Source: Kribbella sandramycini
GTDB lineage: Bacteria > Actinomycetota > Actinomycetes > Propionibacteriales > Kribbellaceae
DNA: 64,000 nt
NCBI RefSeq assembly: GCF_013131805.1
Contig: NZ_JABJRC010000006.1
Location: 186,001-250,000, forward strand
Direction of reading: 5' to 3'
Shown here piece by piece: positions 15,122-24,311 of this stretch. Positions within the stretch are counted from its first letter, which is position 1, and each line of letters starts with the position of its first letter. Both the position numbers and the translations under genes were made by a program. The notes below the pieces were generated by a model that ran no database searches, was not told where the DNA came from, and saw nothing but the letters and a program-made list of their open reading frames with translations.

Positions 15122-17357
15122 CCGTCAGCCCCTTCGCGACCGGGGTGTTACTGCCCTTGGCCACATCGTCGGCCGCCATCAGCACGTTCGTCTCCGGGTA
15201 GTACGCCGCGACGCAGCCGCGCGCCGTCGGGTACGAGACGAGGCGGAACCCCGACGCCCGCCGCTCGACCCCGCGGAACTCGCTGACGATGTCGACGTAC
15301 GCGCCGTCCGCCAGGCCGAGCTCGCGCAGGTCGTCGGGGTGCACGAAGACGACCTCGCGGGTGCCGTGGACGCCGCGGTAGCGGTCTTCGAGCCCGTAGA
15401 TCGTGGTGTTGAACTGATCGTGGCTGCGCAGTGTCTGGAGCAGCAGCTTGCCCGGCGCCGTCGGCAACCAGCTCAGCTCGTTCGCGGTGAACTGGGCCTT
15501 CGAGTCCGACGTCCGGAACTCGCGTTTGTCCCGCGCGGCGTGCGCGAGCAGGAAGCCGCCCTCGTGGGCGCGGAGGCGCTCCTCGAAGTTCTCGTAGCCG
15601 TCCGCGACGCGGCCGATCCGCTGCCGGATCAGGCTGTAGTCGTCGGCGAAATCCGCCCACGGGATCTGGCCGACCCCGGGGACGACGGCCTGCGCGATCC
15701 CGGCCACGATCGCGATCTCGGATTTCAGCTCCGGCCCCGGGGGCGTCAGGTTTCCGGTGGAGAGGTGGACGGCGCCCTGCGAGTCCTCCACGGTGACCGA
15801 CTGCGGGCCGTTCGGCGTGCGGTCGAAATCCGTCCGGCCGAGGGTGGGCAGGATCAGCGCCTCGCGCCCGGTGACGGTGTGCGAGCGGTTCAGCTTGGTC
15901 GAGACGTGCACGGTCAGATCGCAGGCCCGCAGCCCGCGGTGCACGACCTCGGTGTCCGGCGTCGCGGAGGCGAAGTTGCCGCCCATCGCGAAGAAGACGC
16001 GGACGGCGCCGTCGCGCAGCCGCAGCACCGTCTCGGCGGCGTCGATCCCGTGCTCCCGCGGGGAGGTGAAGGCGAACTCGCGATCCAGCCGGTCGAGGAA
16101 GGCCGCCGGCATCTTCTCCCAGATGCCCATACTGCGATCGCCCTGGACGTTGGAGTGGCCGCGGACCGGGCACGGGCCGGCGCCGGGCTTGCCGATATTG
16201 CCCTGCAGCAGCAGCACGTTGACGATCTCGCTGATCGTGGCGACGGCCTCGCGATGCTGGGTCAGGCCCATCGCCCAGCAGATCACGGTCGCCTTGGAGT
16301 CGATGAAGCGCTGGGTCAGCTCCTCGATCTCGGCTCGCCGCAGCCCGGTGGCCAGCTCGACGGCCGCCCAGTCCAGCTCGGTGTTGTGTTTGGCGTAGAG
16401 CTCGAAACCGCTGGTGTAGGTGTCGATGAAGCTCTTGTCGAGCACCGTGCCGGGGTTGGCCTGCTCGGCCTCGACCAACAAGTGGCCGATGGCAAGGAAC
16501 AGCGCCTGGTCGCCGCCGATCCGGATCTGCAGGTGCTGATCGGCCAGCGCGGTGCCCTTGCCGATCCAGCCGCCGACCTTCTGCGGGTTCTTGAAGTTCA
16601 TCAGGCCGGGCTCGGGCAACGGGTTCACCGAGACGATCTGGCCGCCCTTGCGTTTGGCGATCTCCAGGTGGCTGAGCATCCGCGGCGCGTTGGTGCCCGG
16701 GTTCTGCCCGACGACGACGATCAGCTCGGCCTGCTCGAGCATCTCCAGCGTCACGGCGCCCTTACCGCTGCCGATCACCCGGTTCAGCGCGGTGCCGGAG
16801 GACTCGTGGCACATGTTCGAGCAGTCGGGCAGGTTGTTCGTCCCGTAGGCGCGAACGAACAGCTGGTAGAGGAACGCGGCCTCGTTACTCGTTCGGCCGG
16901 AGGTGTAGAAGACGGCGTCGTTCGGATCGGGCAGCGCCTGCAGGTGCCGGGCGACGACCTGGAAGGCCTCCTCCCAGCCGATCGGCTCGTAGTGCGTGCC
17001 GCCGGCGCGGAGCAGCATCGGCTCGGTGATCCGGCCGAGTTTGCCCAGGTCGAACTCGGAGATCTCGTGGATCTGCGCGACCGGGTGCTCGGCGAAGAAC
17101 TCCCGCGGGACGCGTTTACGGGTCGCCTCCCAGGCGACCGCCTTGGCGCCGTTCTCGCAGAACTCGGCCGCGTGTTTGCGTTTGTGGTCGGGATCGGGCC
17201 AGGCGCACGACGGGCAGTCGAAACCGCCGTCCTGGTTCATCTTCAAGAAGACCTTGCCGGTCCGGGCCGGGCCCATCTCTCGGAAGCCGAACTTGAACGA
17301 CGAGAGCACCGCGGGCACCCCGGCGGCCTTCTTCTTCGGCTGCTCGATATCGACCAT
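15096..17357 (-). CDS. FdhF/YdeP-family molybdopterin oxidoreductase
   Basis: 753-residue bis-MGD oxidoreductase of the formate-dehydrogenase-alpha-like (FdhF/YdeP) family. It has an N-terminal cysteine group (C48, C51, C67) that differs from the classic 4Fe-4S spacing, followed by the molybdopterin domain (TSGRTSNEAAFLYQLFVRAY; GQNPGTNAPRMLSHLE; NVLLLQGNIGKPGAGPCPVRGHSN) and a C-terminal dinucleotide-binding domain (DQFNTTIYGLEDRYRG; VHPDDLRELGLADG). YdeP-like enzymes have been linked to acid resistance; the electron donor and substrate are unknown. No partner beta subunit or FdhD lies nearby, though moaE is in the window at 32397. ATG 17357 gives the family-typical N-terminus. Confidence 0.9.
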   Translation of the reverse strand: MVDIEQPKKKAAGVPAVLSSFKFGFREMGPARTGKVFLKMNQDGGFDCPSCAWPDPDHKRKHAAEFCENGAKAVAWEATRKRVPREFFAEHPVAQIHEISEFDLGKLGRITEPMLLRAGGTHYEPIGWEEAFQVVARHLQALPDPNDAVFYTSGRTSNEAAFLYQLFVRAYGTNNLPDCSNMCHESSGTALNRVIGSGKGAVTLEMLEQAELIVVVGQNPGTNAPRMLSHLEIAKRKGGQIVSVNPLPEPGLMNFKNPQKVGGWIGKGTALADQHLQIRIGGDQALFLAIGHLLVEAEQANPGTVLDKSFIDTYTSGFELYAKHNTELDWAAVELATGLRRAEIEELTQRFIDSKATVICWAMGLTQHREAVATISEIVNVLLLQGNIGKPGAGPCPVRGHSNVQGDRSMGIWEKMPAAFLDRLDREFAFTSPREHGIDAAETVLRLRDGAVRVFFAMGGNFASATPDTEVVHRGLRACDLTVHVSTKLNRSHTVTGREALILPTLGRTDFDRTPNGPQSVTVEDSQGAVHLSTGNLTPPGPELKSEIAIVAGIAQAVVPGVGQIPWADFADDYSLIRQRIGRVADGYENFEERLRAHEGGFLLAHAARDKREFRTSDSKAQFTANELSWLPTAPGKLLLQTLRSHDQFNTTIYGLEDRYRGVHGTREVVFVHPDDLRELGLADGAYVDIVSEFRGVERRASGFRLVSYPTARGCVAAYYPETNVLMAADDVAKGSNTPVAKGLTVRLEPVAS

Positions 17358-17503
17358 GGCTCCACGATAGTTCCATCTATCAATCAACGGGCGGCTGATA
17401 GCCGAAGTTGTGGACAAGTGGCGCGGGAAACCATGATCGGCGCCCGGGCTGTGTGCTCACAACCCATAGTGCGGAACGCGCGGGCTTCCTACAGTCGTCC
17501 GCC

Positions 17504-18226
17504 ATGGAACCCCGTCGAGCCCTCGTCACCGGCGCCGCCTCCGGTATCGGCGCCGCCTGTGTCGAGCGACTCGTCAAGGACGGCTTTCACGTGCTGGCCG
17601 TCGACCGGGAGCCGGTGCCCGAGTCAGCCGGAGTGCAACCGCTGCTGGCCGACCTGTCCGAGCTGGATGCGTTGGGGGAGCTGCCGACCGACATCGACGT
17701 CCTGGTGAACAACGCCGGGGTTCAGACCGTCGCACCGGTGGAGGAGTTCCCGCCCGAGCGCTTCAGCTATCTGGTGCGGTTGATGCTGGAGGCACCGTTC
17801 CGGCTGATCCGGCAGAGCCTGCCGCACATGTACGCCACCGGCTGGGGGCGCGTGGTGAACATCAGCTCGGTGCACGGCTTGCGGGCGAGCCCGTTCAAGG
17901 CGGCGTACGTCGCTGCGAAGCACGGGCTCGAAGGACTCAGCAAAGTCGTCGCACTGGAGGGTGCGGCGCGCGGTGTGACCAGCAACTGTGTGACCCCGGC
18001 GTACGTCCGGACGCCGCTCGTCACCGCGCAACTGGCCGATCAGGCCACGGCACACGGGCTCAGCGAGTCAGAGGTGCTCAACAACGTCATGCTCGAACCA
18101 GTCGCAGTGAAACGACTGATCGAGCCGGCGGAGGTCGCGGAGCTGGTCGCACTGCTGTGTGGTCCGGCGTCCGCCTCCATCACGGGGAGTTCGTTCGTAC
18201 TCGACGGCGGCTGGACCGCCCACTAG
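17504..18226 (+). CDS. Short-chain dehydrogenase, D-3-hydroxybutyrate-dehydrogenase-like
   Basis: 240-residue classical SDR. The NAD-binding TGAASGIG motif is at residues 9-16, NNAG follows, the catalytic Ser is in NISSVHG and the YxxxK pair in YVAAK. The C-terminal ASITGSSFVLDGGW ending and the KAAYVAAKHGL segment resemble D-3-hydroxybutyrate dehydrogenases, which oxidise 3-hydroxybutyrate to acetoacetate. It starts at ATG 17504 and is followed 14 bp later by an MHS-type organic-acid transporter and then a GAF-PucR regulator, so uptake and oxidation of a hydroxy acid is a consistent reading. A DnaA-box-like TTGTGGACAA lies upstream at about 17408-17417. Substrate is inferred, not shown. Confidence 0.85.
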   Translation: MEPRRALVTGAASGIGAACVERLVKDGFHVLAVDREPVPESAGVQPLLADLSELDALGELPTDIDVLVNNAGVQTVAPVEEFPPERFSYLVRLMLEAPFRLIRQSLPHMYATGWGRVVNISSVHGLRASPFKAAYVAAKHGLEGLSKVVALEGAARGVTSNCVTPAYVRTPLVTAQLADQATAHGLSESEVLNNVMLEPVAVKRLIEPAEVAELVALLCGPASASITGSSFVLDGGWTAH

Positions 18227-18240
18227 TGCTTGGAGCCGCC

Positions 18241-19542
18241 ATGACAGCCACAGACCCGGTTCGCACCCGGCCGTCGATCGTCCGGATCGTCGGTGCGAGC
18301 CTCGTCGGTACGACGGTCGAGTGGTACGACTTCTTCCTGTACGGCGTCGCCGCGTCGGTCGTCTTCGGCGAGCTGTTCTTTCCGAAGGGTGAAGAGCTCA
18401 CTGGGACGTTGCTGAGCTTCGCCACCTTCGCAGTGGGCTTCTTTGCCCGTCCGATCGGCGGAATGGTCTTCGGGCACTTCGGCGACCGCCTCGGTCGTAA
18501 GAAGCTGCTCGTGTTGTCACTGGTGATGATGGGGGTCGCCACCTTCGCCATCGGCTTGCTACCGACGTACGCACAGGTCGGTGCGCTCGCGCCGATCCTG
18601 CTGACGGTATTGCGACTCGTGCAGGGCTTTGCGCTCGGTGGTGAGTGGGGTGGCGCCGTACTGATCGTGTCGGAACACGGCGACCCGGCTCGACGTGGTT
18701 TCTGGGCGTCCTGGCCGCAGGCGGGTGCTCCTGCCGGGCAGCTGATCGCCAATGGTGTTCTGGCTGCTCTGGCCGCGTTCCAGTCGGATGCGGCGTTCAA
18801 CTCATGGGGTTGGCGCATTCCGTTCCTGCTGTCCGCAGTACTGGTTCTGATTGGGCTGTGGGTGCGGCTGCGGATCGAGGAGTCGCCTGTCTTCGAGGAG
18901 GCGCGGGCGCGGCAGGAGCCGGCCGACCGGCTGCCGTTGGTAGAGGTGCTGACGAAGTACCCGCGGGAGATCCTGACTGCGATGGGCGCCCGGATGGCGG
19001 AGAACGTCAGCTACTACATCTTCACGATCGTGATTGCGACGTACGCGAAGGAGCATCTCGGTCTGGGCAAGTCGTTCGCCCTGAACGCGGTACTGATCGC
19101 CGCAGCGATCCACTTCTGCGTCATTCCGCTCTGGGGTGCGTTGTCGGACCGCATCGGCCGCAAGCCGGTCTATCTGATCGGAGCGGTCGGAGTCGGTGTC
19201 TGGGCCTTCCTCTTCGTGGCTCTGGTGGACACGAAGAACTTTGCGCTCGCAACGCTCGCAGTGACCGTCGGCCTGGTTCTGCACGGTGCTATGTACGGTC
19301 CGCAGGCAGCGTTCTTCACCGAGCTCTTCGGGACTCGGGTGCGGTACTCCGGCGTCTCAGTGGGCTATCAGCTCGCGTCGATCATCGCCGGCGGTCTGGC
19401 GCCGTTCATCGCCATCGCGCTGCTCAAGGCGTACGACTCCGGCTATGCGATCTCCGTGTACGTCGCAGTGTGCGCAGCCATCTCAGTACTAGCCGTGACT
19501 CTGTACTCCGAAACTCGCCGACGGGACCTGACTGCGCTGTAG
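18241..19542 (+). CDS. MHS-family MFS metabolite:H+ symporter
   Basis: 433-residue 12-TM importer of the metabolite:H+ symporter group (ProP/KgtP/ShiA relatives). Family-specific features are the N-terminal GTTVEWYDFFLYG motif, motif A HFGDRLGRKK, and ALGGEWGGAVL in TM5. Substrates in this group are organic acids and betaines. It lies in an apparent operon with the dehydrogenase upstream (14 bp) and the PucR regulator downstream (17 bp), so its substrate is probably the acid oxidised by that dehydrogenase. Confidence 0.9.
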   Translation: MTATDPVRTRPSIVRIVGASLVGTTVEWYDFFLYGVAASVVFGELFFPKGEELTGTLLSFATFAVGFFARPIGGMVFGHFGDRLGRKKLLVLSLVMMGVATFAIGLLPTYAQVGALAPILLTVLRLVQGFALGGEWGGAVLIVSEHGDPARRGFWASWPQAGAPAGQLIANGVLAALAAFQSDAAFNSWGWRIPFLLSAVLVLIGLWVRLRIEESPVFEEARARQEPADRLPLVEVLTKYPREILTAMGARMAENVSYYIFTIVIATYAKEHLGLGKSFALNAVLIAAAIHFCVIPLWGALSDRIGRKPVYLIGAVGVGVWAFLFVALVDTKNFALATLAVTVGLVLHGAMYGPQAAFFTELFGTRVRYSGVSVGYQLASIIAGGLAPFIAIALLKAYDSGYAISVYVAVCAAISVLAVTLYSETRRRDLTAL

Positions 19543-19559
19543 GTGGCATCATCGCGAGG

Positions 19560-21332
19560 ATGAGGGAGCTTCTGCGGCTACTGGCCGAGGATGCGTCCGG
19601 AAGCGAGCTGGCCCGGGTGGCAGGTGAGGACGCCGTCGCTCGGGACCTCGCGCTGCGCATTCGGGCCGGTATCGACGCCAGCAAGAAGCGTGAGGCGGAG
19701 CTGTCCGCGCTGGTCGAGGTGGCTCGTGAGCTGGCCTCGGCGCGCGATCCGAGCGGCGTACTCGACACCATCGTGCACCGAGCCCGCACTCTGATCGGTA
19801 CGGACGTCGCCTACCTGACGCTGTACGACGAGGCCCAGGACGACACGTACATGCGGGCCACGGACGGTTCGGTGTCAGCCGCGTTCCAACAGCTCAGAGT
19901 GCCGTCCGGCGACGGCCTAGGCGGCCTGGTCGCGTCGACTCGGCGTCCGTACTGGACGACCGACTACCCGTCCGACCAGCGGTTCCGGCACACCGGCCCG
20001 ATCGACCATGCGGTCGGTGACGAGGGCCTGGTGGCCATCTGCGGTACGCCGCTCTTGGTCGATGAGGAATTCGTCGGCGTTCTGTTCGCGTCCAACCGGA
20101 CTGCGCGGCCGTTCAGTCGCGAAGAGGTGCTACTGCTCGGCTCGCTCGCTGCTTTGGCCGCAGTGACGATTCTGCAGCTGCGCGCCGCCGCCTCGACCGC
20201 AGCAGCACTTGATCAGCTCTCGGTCGCGCATGCCGGTGTGGAGCATGCAGCTGCCGCTCACGACCGGTTTGCCGGGATCGTGTTGTCAGGTGGTGATGTG
20301 GACGCCGTGGCGGCCGCACTGGCCGAGTTGCTCGGGGTGTGGGTCGTTCTGGTCGATGCGGCCGGTCACGAGCTCGCAGTCTCTGGTCGGGTGTCGACCA
20401 CGGTCGTGCCCTGGCAGGAATCGGAGTCCGGTCGGCTGACTCGTTCAGGGGACTGCTGGGTTGTCGCTGTCACCGCCAAGCGGGAGCGGCTCGGGGCGTT
20501 GGTCATCGGCGGGGTCGACGAGCTCTCCGCCGCGGATCAGCGCATCGTCGAGCGAGCTGCCGTCGTCACCGCGCTGGTGCTGTTGTTCCGTCGTCAGGCA
20601 GCCGAACAGTCGTTGCGCGCCCAGGCCGACCTGCTCACCGACGTATTGAGCGGTGCCGGTGATCTGAGTGCTTTGACTGAGCGGCTGCGGCTACTTGCCC
20701 CCGGGCGAGTTCATGACCGGTTGGTGGTCGCCGTCTGCCGTGGCGACCACACCGGCGTACTGGCGCGGTTGTCAGCCCCCCTTGCGGACAAGGTGGTCCT
20801 GTCTGGTGCGTACGGCGGCGATCTGGTGCTTCTGCTGGCCCGTACGGACGCCGTGACCGCAGCGCGCGGGTTGTCGGAGGTAGCCAAGCGCTGCGGGGTG
20901 ACGGTGGCGGTCACTGGTCCTGCGAAGTGGGGCGAGCCGCTGGTTGATGCTCACCGGCAGGCGAGCCGACTGGCCGGGACGATGCTCCGGCTCGGCCGCT
21001 GCAATGAGTCCGGCACACCTGACGACCTGGGAGTGGCCGGTCTGATCGGCGCCGCCGAGGTAGACGTCGCTGCGCACGTCCAGCACCTGATCGGCGCAGT
21101 CATCGCGTACGACGCCCAGCGCGGGACCGATCTGCTCGGAACCCTGCACGCCTACTTCGCGGCCGGTCAGAGCCCGACCAGAGCCGCGAACGAACTCCAC
21201 ATCCACCCCAACACCGTCCAGCAACGCCTCGATCGAGTCAGCGCGCTGCTCGGCGCCGACTGGCAGACCCCGGAGCGCGGTCTGAACATCCAGGTCGCAC
21301 TGCGGCTGCACCAGGCGATCAGGGCGCAGTGA
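19560..21332 (+). CDS. GAF-domain PucR/CdaR-type transcriptional regulator
   Basis: 590 residues. A short N-terminal helix bundle leads into a GAF domain (about 65-215; VLDTIVHRARTLIGTDVAYL...GTPLLVDEEFVGVLFASNR). A second sensory/GGDEF-like CdaR region occupies ~340-480, and the C-terminal PucR helix-turn-helix is at ~530-585 (YFAAGQSPTRAANELHIHPN, TVQQRLDRV). Proteins of this family activate catabolic genes in response to the substrate. Being last in the dehydrogenase-transporter operon, it probably controls that operon. ATG at 19560 sits just after a GAGGA-type ribosome site. A hairpin terminator follows. Confidence 0.88.
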   Translation: MRELLRLLAEDASGSELARVAGEDAVARDLALRIRAGIDASKKREAELSALVEVARELASARDPSGVLDTIVHRARTLIGTDVAYLTLYDEAQDDTYMRATDGSVSAAFQQLRVPSGDGLGGLVASTRRPYWTTDYPSDQRFRHTGPIDHAVGDEGLVAICGTPLLVDEEFVGVLFASNRTARPFSREEVLLLGSLAALAAVTILQLRAAASTAAALDQLSVAHAGVEHAAAAHDRFAGIVLSGGDVDAVAAALAELLGVWVVLVDAAGHELAVSGRVSTTVVPWQESESGRLTRSGDCWVVAVTAKRERLGALVIGGVDELSAADQRIVERAAVVTALVLLFRRQAAEQSLRAQADLLTDVLSGAGDLSALTERLRLLAPGRVHDRLVVAVCRGDHTGVLARLSAPLADKVVLSGAYGGDLVLLLARTDAVTAARGLSEVAKRCGVTVAVTGPAKWGEPLVDAHRQASRLAGTMLRLGRCNESGTPDDLGVAGLIGAAEVDVAAHVQHLIGAVIAYDAQRGTDLLGTLHAYFAAGQSPTRAANELHIHPNTVQQRLDRVSALLGADWQTPERGLNIQVALRLHQAIRAQ

Positions 21333-21347
21333 GCCCTGTCGGGCATT

Positions 21348-21367
21348 CGGCCGACAGGTGTCGGCCG
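21348..21367 (+). terminator. Hairpin after the PucR regulator gene
   Basis: CGGCCGAC (21348-21355) with GTCGGCCG (21360-21367) and a 4-nt AGGT loop, 16 bp past the stop codon. No T-run is present. It likely ends the dehydrogenase/transporter/regulator transcript. Confidence 0.6.
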
Positions 21368-21466
21368 GGTGGCGAGCGGCGTCGGCCGTTCACCCGCTGT
21401 GACGCACGTCGCCGAGCGGCGAGGCTTTGTCCCGGCAGCCAGTGGCATCCGGGGGGATGTGAGCCG

Positions 21467-21500
21467 GGCTCAGCTGGATTTACAGGGGTCGAGCTGAGCC
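21467..21500 (+). promoter_or_regulatory. Inverted repeat in the leader of the pilus operon
   Basis: GGCTCAGCT (21467-21475) is complementary to AGCTGAGCC (21492-21500), 16-nt loop, 70 bp before the first pilin ATG. It could be an operator or an RNA hairpin. I see no resemblance to a cyclic-di-GMP riboswitch. The rest of 21368-21569 holds no gene. Confidence 0.4.
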
Positions 21501-21569
21501 GGTCGCCACGCTGTCGCGCCTGGTAGACCCCGTCTCCGTCGCCTGCGGAGCATCAGTGAAGGAAGCACC

Positions 21570-21944
21570 ATGAGCCACCGCCTTCGGGCCGTCGCATGCG
21601 CCAATCGCCCTGACCGGACCAAGAACGAGTCCGGATTCACTCTGATCGAACTGCTCGTCGTCATCGTCATCCTCGGCGTTCTGTCCGGGATCGTCGTGTT
21701 CGCCGTCTCCGGCATCCAGGACCGCGGTAACGCCGCCGCGTGCAAGACCGACAAGAAGAGCGTGGAGGTCGCCGTCGAGGCGTACTTCGCGAAGAACGGC
21801 ACCTACCCGCCGGCCGGTGACCCCGGCTGGCTCGAGCTCACCTCCGGTGTCAACCAGCTGCTGCGCAGCCGGCCGACCGGCACCGGCTACACGATCGCCC
21901 TCGGTATCAACGGCAGCGTCACGGCGTCCGGCGCCTGCACCTGA
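21570..21944 (+). CDS. Type IV pilin, probable major subunit
   Basis: 124-residue class III-signal prepilin. A long basic leader ends in Gly before FTLIELLVVIVILGVLSG, with the canonical Glu at mature position 5 and the hydrophobic N-terminal helix. The globular part is short (about 75 residues) and contains two cysteines (C59 and the penultimate C123) that may form the C-terminal disulphide loop. It is first in the operon, and the intergenic gap to pilT (82 bp) is the largest in the cluster, as is usual for a highly expressed major pilin. A prepilin peptidase must process it; none is encoded in this window. Confidence 0.88.
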   Translation: MSHRLRAVACANRPDRTKNESGFTLIELLVVIVILGVLSGIVVFAVSGIQDRGNAAACKTDKKSVEVAVEAYFAKNGTYPPAGDPGWLELTSGVNQLLRSRPTGTGYTIALGINGSVTASGACT

Positions 21945-22026
21945 TCGAGTCCCGCCCCTCACCAGGCGTGGACCGGCTCTGCCGAGAGCTGGTCCACGCC
22001 TTGGGCCGACATGCCGAAGGGACCTC

Positions 22027-23109
22027 ATGCGCATCCCCATGCCCGGTAGCCGGGTCGACCTGTTGCTCGAAGAACTCTGGAACGCCGGTGGCACCGATCT
22101 GCTGCTGACTGCCGGAATGGCGCCGCAGCTCCGCGTCCACGGCGTCCTCCGGCCGGTGTCGGACCGGACGCCGCTGACGAGGCGGGACACCGACGCCATG
22201 CTGGCCGAGATCCTCAACCCACATCGCTCGAACGTCTGGCAGACGACGTACGAGCACGACTTCTCGTTCTCGTGGCGGGACAACGCCCGCATTCGCGCGA
22301 ACGCCTTCACCCAGCGTGGCGACACCGCTGTGGCGTTGCGGATCATTCCGCGCAGCATTCCGACCATGTCCGAGCTGGGCCTGCCCGCGGTGCTCGGCAG
22401 GTTCGCTCGCGCCTACCAAGGACTCGTACTGGTCACCGGGCCGACCGGCTCGGGCAAGTCGACCACTCTGGCGTCGATCATCCACCAGATCAACACGGAC
22501 CGGGCCTGTCACATCATCACCATCGAGGACCCGATCGAGTACGTCCACGAGCACCGGCGGTCGGCGGTGAACCAGCGCGAGGTCGGCAGCGACACTGCGT
22601 CGTTTCCGGACGCGCTGCGGGCCGCACTGCGCGAAGACCCCGACGTATTACTGGTCGGAGAGATGCGTGACCTGGAGTCCATCCGCTTTGCGCTGACGAT
22701 TGCCGAGACAGGTCACCTGGTGTTCGCGACCTTGCACACCAACGACACTGCGCAGTCGTTGGCCCGCATCATCGATGTCTTCCCGCCAGAGCAGCAGACC
22801 CAGGTTCGGGTGCAGCTGGCGGCTGCACTCAGCGGTGTGGTTCACCAACGGCTCCTGCCGCGGACCGGCGGCGGACTGGTCGCGGCCTTCGAGGTGATGG
22901 TCGCCAACGCCGGCATCCGCAATCTGATCAAGGAGGGCAAGACACATCAGCTGCGCAACGCACTCGTCACCGGCCGCCGGGAAGGGATGATCACCTTGGA
23001 GCAGTCGCTGTCCGGACTGATCCAGCGTGGTGAGATCGCACCCGAGGATGCGTATGCCCGCAGCTCACATCCCAAAGAGATCGAGCTGCAGCCACGGGTG
23101 GCCTCATGA
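22027..23109 (+). CDS. pilT: PilT-like pilus retraction ATPase
   Basis: 360-residue secretion ATPase. Walker A GPTGSGKST, Asp box IITIEDPIEY, Walker B LLVGEMRDLES and His box TGHLVFATLHT are intact. The PilT-specific C-terminal AIRNLIRE-type motif is present as GIRNLIKEGKTHQL, which separates it from PilB. The N-terminal PAS-like domain (DLLLTAGMAPQLRVHG) is complete. AAGGGA precedes ATG 22027. Presence of PilT implies dynamic, retractable pili. Overlaps pilB by 4 nt (ATGA). Confidence 0.9.
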   Translation: MRIPMPGSRVDLLLEELWNAGGTDLLLTAGMAPQLRVHGVLRPVSDRTPLTRRDTDAMLAEILNPHRSNVWQTTYEHDFSFSWRDNARIRANAFTQRGDTAVALRIIPRSIPTMSELGLPAVLGRFARAYQGLVLVTGPTGSGKSTTLASIIHQINTDRACHIITIEDPIEYVHEHRRSAVNQREVGSDTASFPDALRAALREDPDVLLVGEMRDLESIRFALTIAETGHLVFATLHTNDTAQSLARIIDVFPPEQQTQVRVQLAAALSGVVHQRLLPRTGGGLVAAFEVMVANAGIRNLIKEGKTHQLRNALVTGRREGMITLEQSLSGLIQRGEIAPEDAYARSSHPKEIELQPRVAS

Positions 23110-24311
23110 AGCACAGCGGCCGCGCAGCGGTCCAAGAAGACGTTCCGGTCGTTCAGGTGGTGGAGCGGATCATCGCGCAGGGACTGCGGGAGCGTGCGTC
23201 CGACATCCACATCGAGCCGCACGACAACGTCGTCCGGGTCCGTCTGCGCGTCGACGGCGCGCTGCGGGAGTTGGTCGAGCTGCCAGGTGCTATCGGGCCG
23301 GCGGTGGTCAGCCGGCTCAAGGTGCTGGCCAATCTGGACATTGTCGAGCGCAGACGCTCGCAGGACGGCCAGATCCGGATGCGAGTCACCGAACGGGACA
23401 TCGACATCCGCGTCTCCACTGCGGCGGTGGTCGGCGGTGAGAAGGTCGTTCTGCGGCTCCTCGACAAGGGCCGTTCGCTACTGCGGCTGGAACAGCTCGG
23501 TATGACATCTGAGCTCGTCAGCCGGTACACGGGCTTGCTGCGCACGCCGTACGGGATGGTCATCTGCGCCGGGCCGACCGGCAGCGGCAAGACGACCACG
23601 TTGTACGGGTCGCTCGGCGCGATCGACAGCCCCGAGCGCAACGTGATGACGATCGAGGACCCAGTCGAGTACAGCTACGCCTCGATCAACCAGATCCAGA
23701 TCAACGAGGCCGCCGGCATCACCTTCGCCACGGGACTCCGCGCGATCCTGCGGCAGGACCCGGATGTCATTCTGGTCGGCGAGATCCGGGACGCCGAGAC
23801 AGCACGGATCGCCGTCCAGTCTGCGCTGACTGGGCATCTGGTGCTCTCTTCGGTGCACGCCACCGATACCGCGACCGCACTGCATCGCCTGCTGGACATG
23901 GGGATCGAGAGCTACCTCGTAGCCTCGTCGGTGAGCGCAGTGATCGCGCAGCGGTTGATCCGCCGGATCTGCGTGAGCTGCCGGGAGTACTACGACCCAC
24001 CGGCGGCCGAACAGGCGTTCCTGCGCAGCAGCGGCGTCGACGTACCGGCCGGGGGCCTACTGCGTGGCGCAGGGTGCAACTTCTGCGCGCAGACCGGCTA
24101 CCACGAGCGGACCGGCGTTTATGAGCTGCTGCCGGTGTCGGACGCACTTCGGGAGCTGATCGTCGATCGGGCGCCGCTGGCCGAGATCCGCAAGGCGGCG
24201 AGTTACGAGGGCATGCGAACGCTGCAGGAAGCGGGAGCCCGGATGGTGCTGGCAGGCACCACCACAGTCGCCGAAGTTCTGCGCTCGATCTACACGGTGG
24301 GGACAAGATGA
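23106..24311 (+). CDS. pilB: PilB/GspE-like pilus assembly ATPase, short form
   Basis: 401-residue hexameric assembly ATPase. It lacks the N-terminal MshEN/N1 domain of typical ~560-residue PilB and starts directly in the N2 domain (RASDIHIEPHDNVVRVRLRVDG). Walker A GPTGSGKTT, Asp box MTIEDPVEYSY, Walker B ILVGEIRDAETA and His box TGHLVLSSVHATD are complete. The C-terminal zinc motif CVSC...CNFC is typical of PilB/GspE. It is translationally coupled to pilT upstream and pilC downstream (4-nt overlaps on both sides). Loss of the N1 domain removes the usual contact for PilM or FimX-like regulators; neither PilM, PilN nor PilO is encoded here. Confidence 0.9.
   Translation: MKHSGRAAVQEDVPVVQVVERIIAQGLRERASDIHIEPHDNVVRVRLRVDGALRELVELPGAIGPAVVSRLKVLANLDIVERRRSQDGQIRMRVTERDIDIRVSTAAVVGGEKVVLRLLDKGRSLLRLEQLGMTSELVSRYTGLLRTPYGMVICAGPTGSGKTTTLYGSLGAIDSPERNVMTIEDPVEYSYASINQIQINEAAGITFATGLRAILRQDPDVILVGEIRDAETARIAVQSALTGHLVLSSVHATDTATALHRLLDMGIESYLVASSVSAVIAQRLIRRICVSCREYYDPPAAEQAFLRSSGVDVPAGGLLRGAGCNFCAQTGYHERTGVYELLPVSDALRELIVDRAPLAEIRKAASYEGMRTLQEAGARMVLAGTTTVAEVLRSIYTVGTR

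Noticed and set aside
15339-17708. A 789-codon plus-strand open frame
   Set aside because: Antisense to the FdhF-like molybdoenzyme; the peptide resembles only composition-driven shadow sequence.
21368-21569. Cyclic-di-GMP riboswitch in the pilus leader
   Set aside because: The inverted repeat at 21467-21500 lacks the conserved GEMM core and tetraloop-receptor features I would expect.
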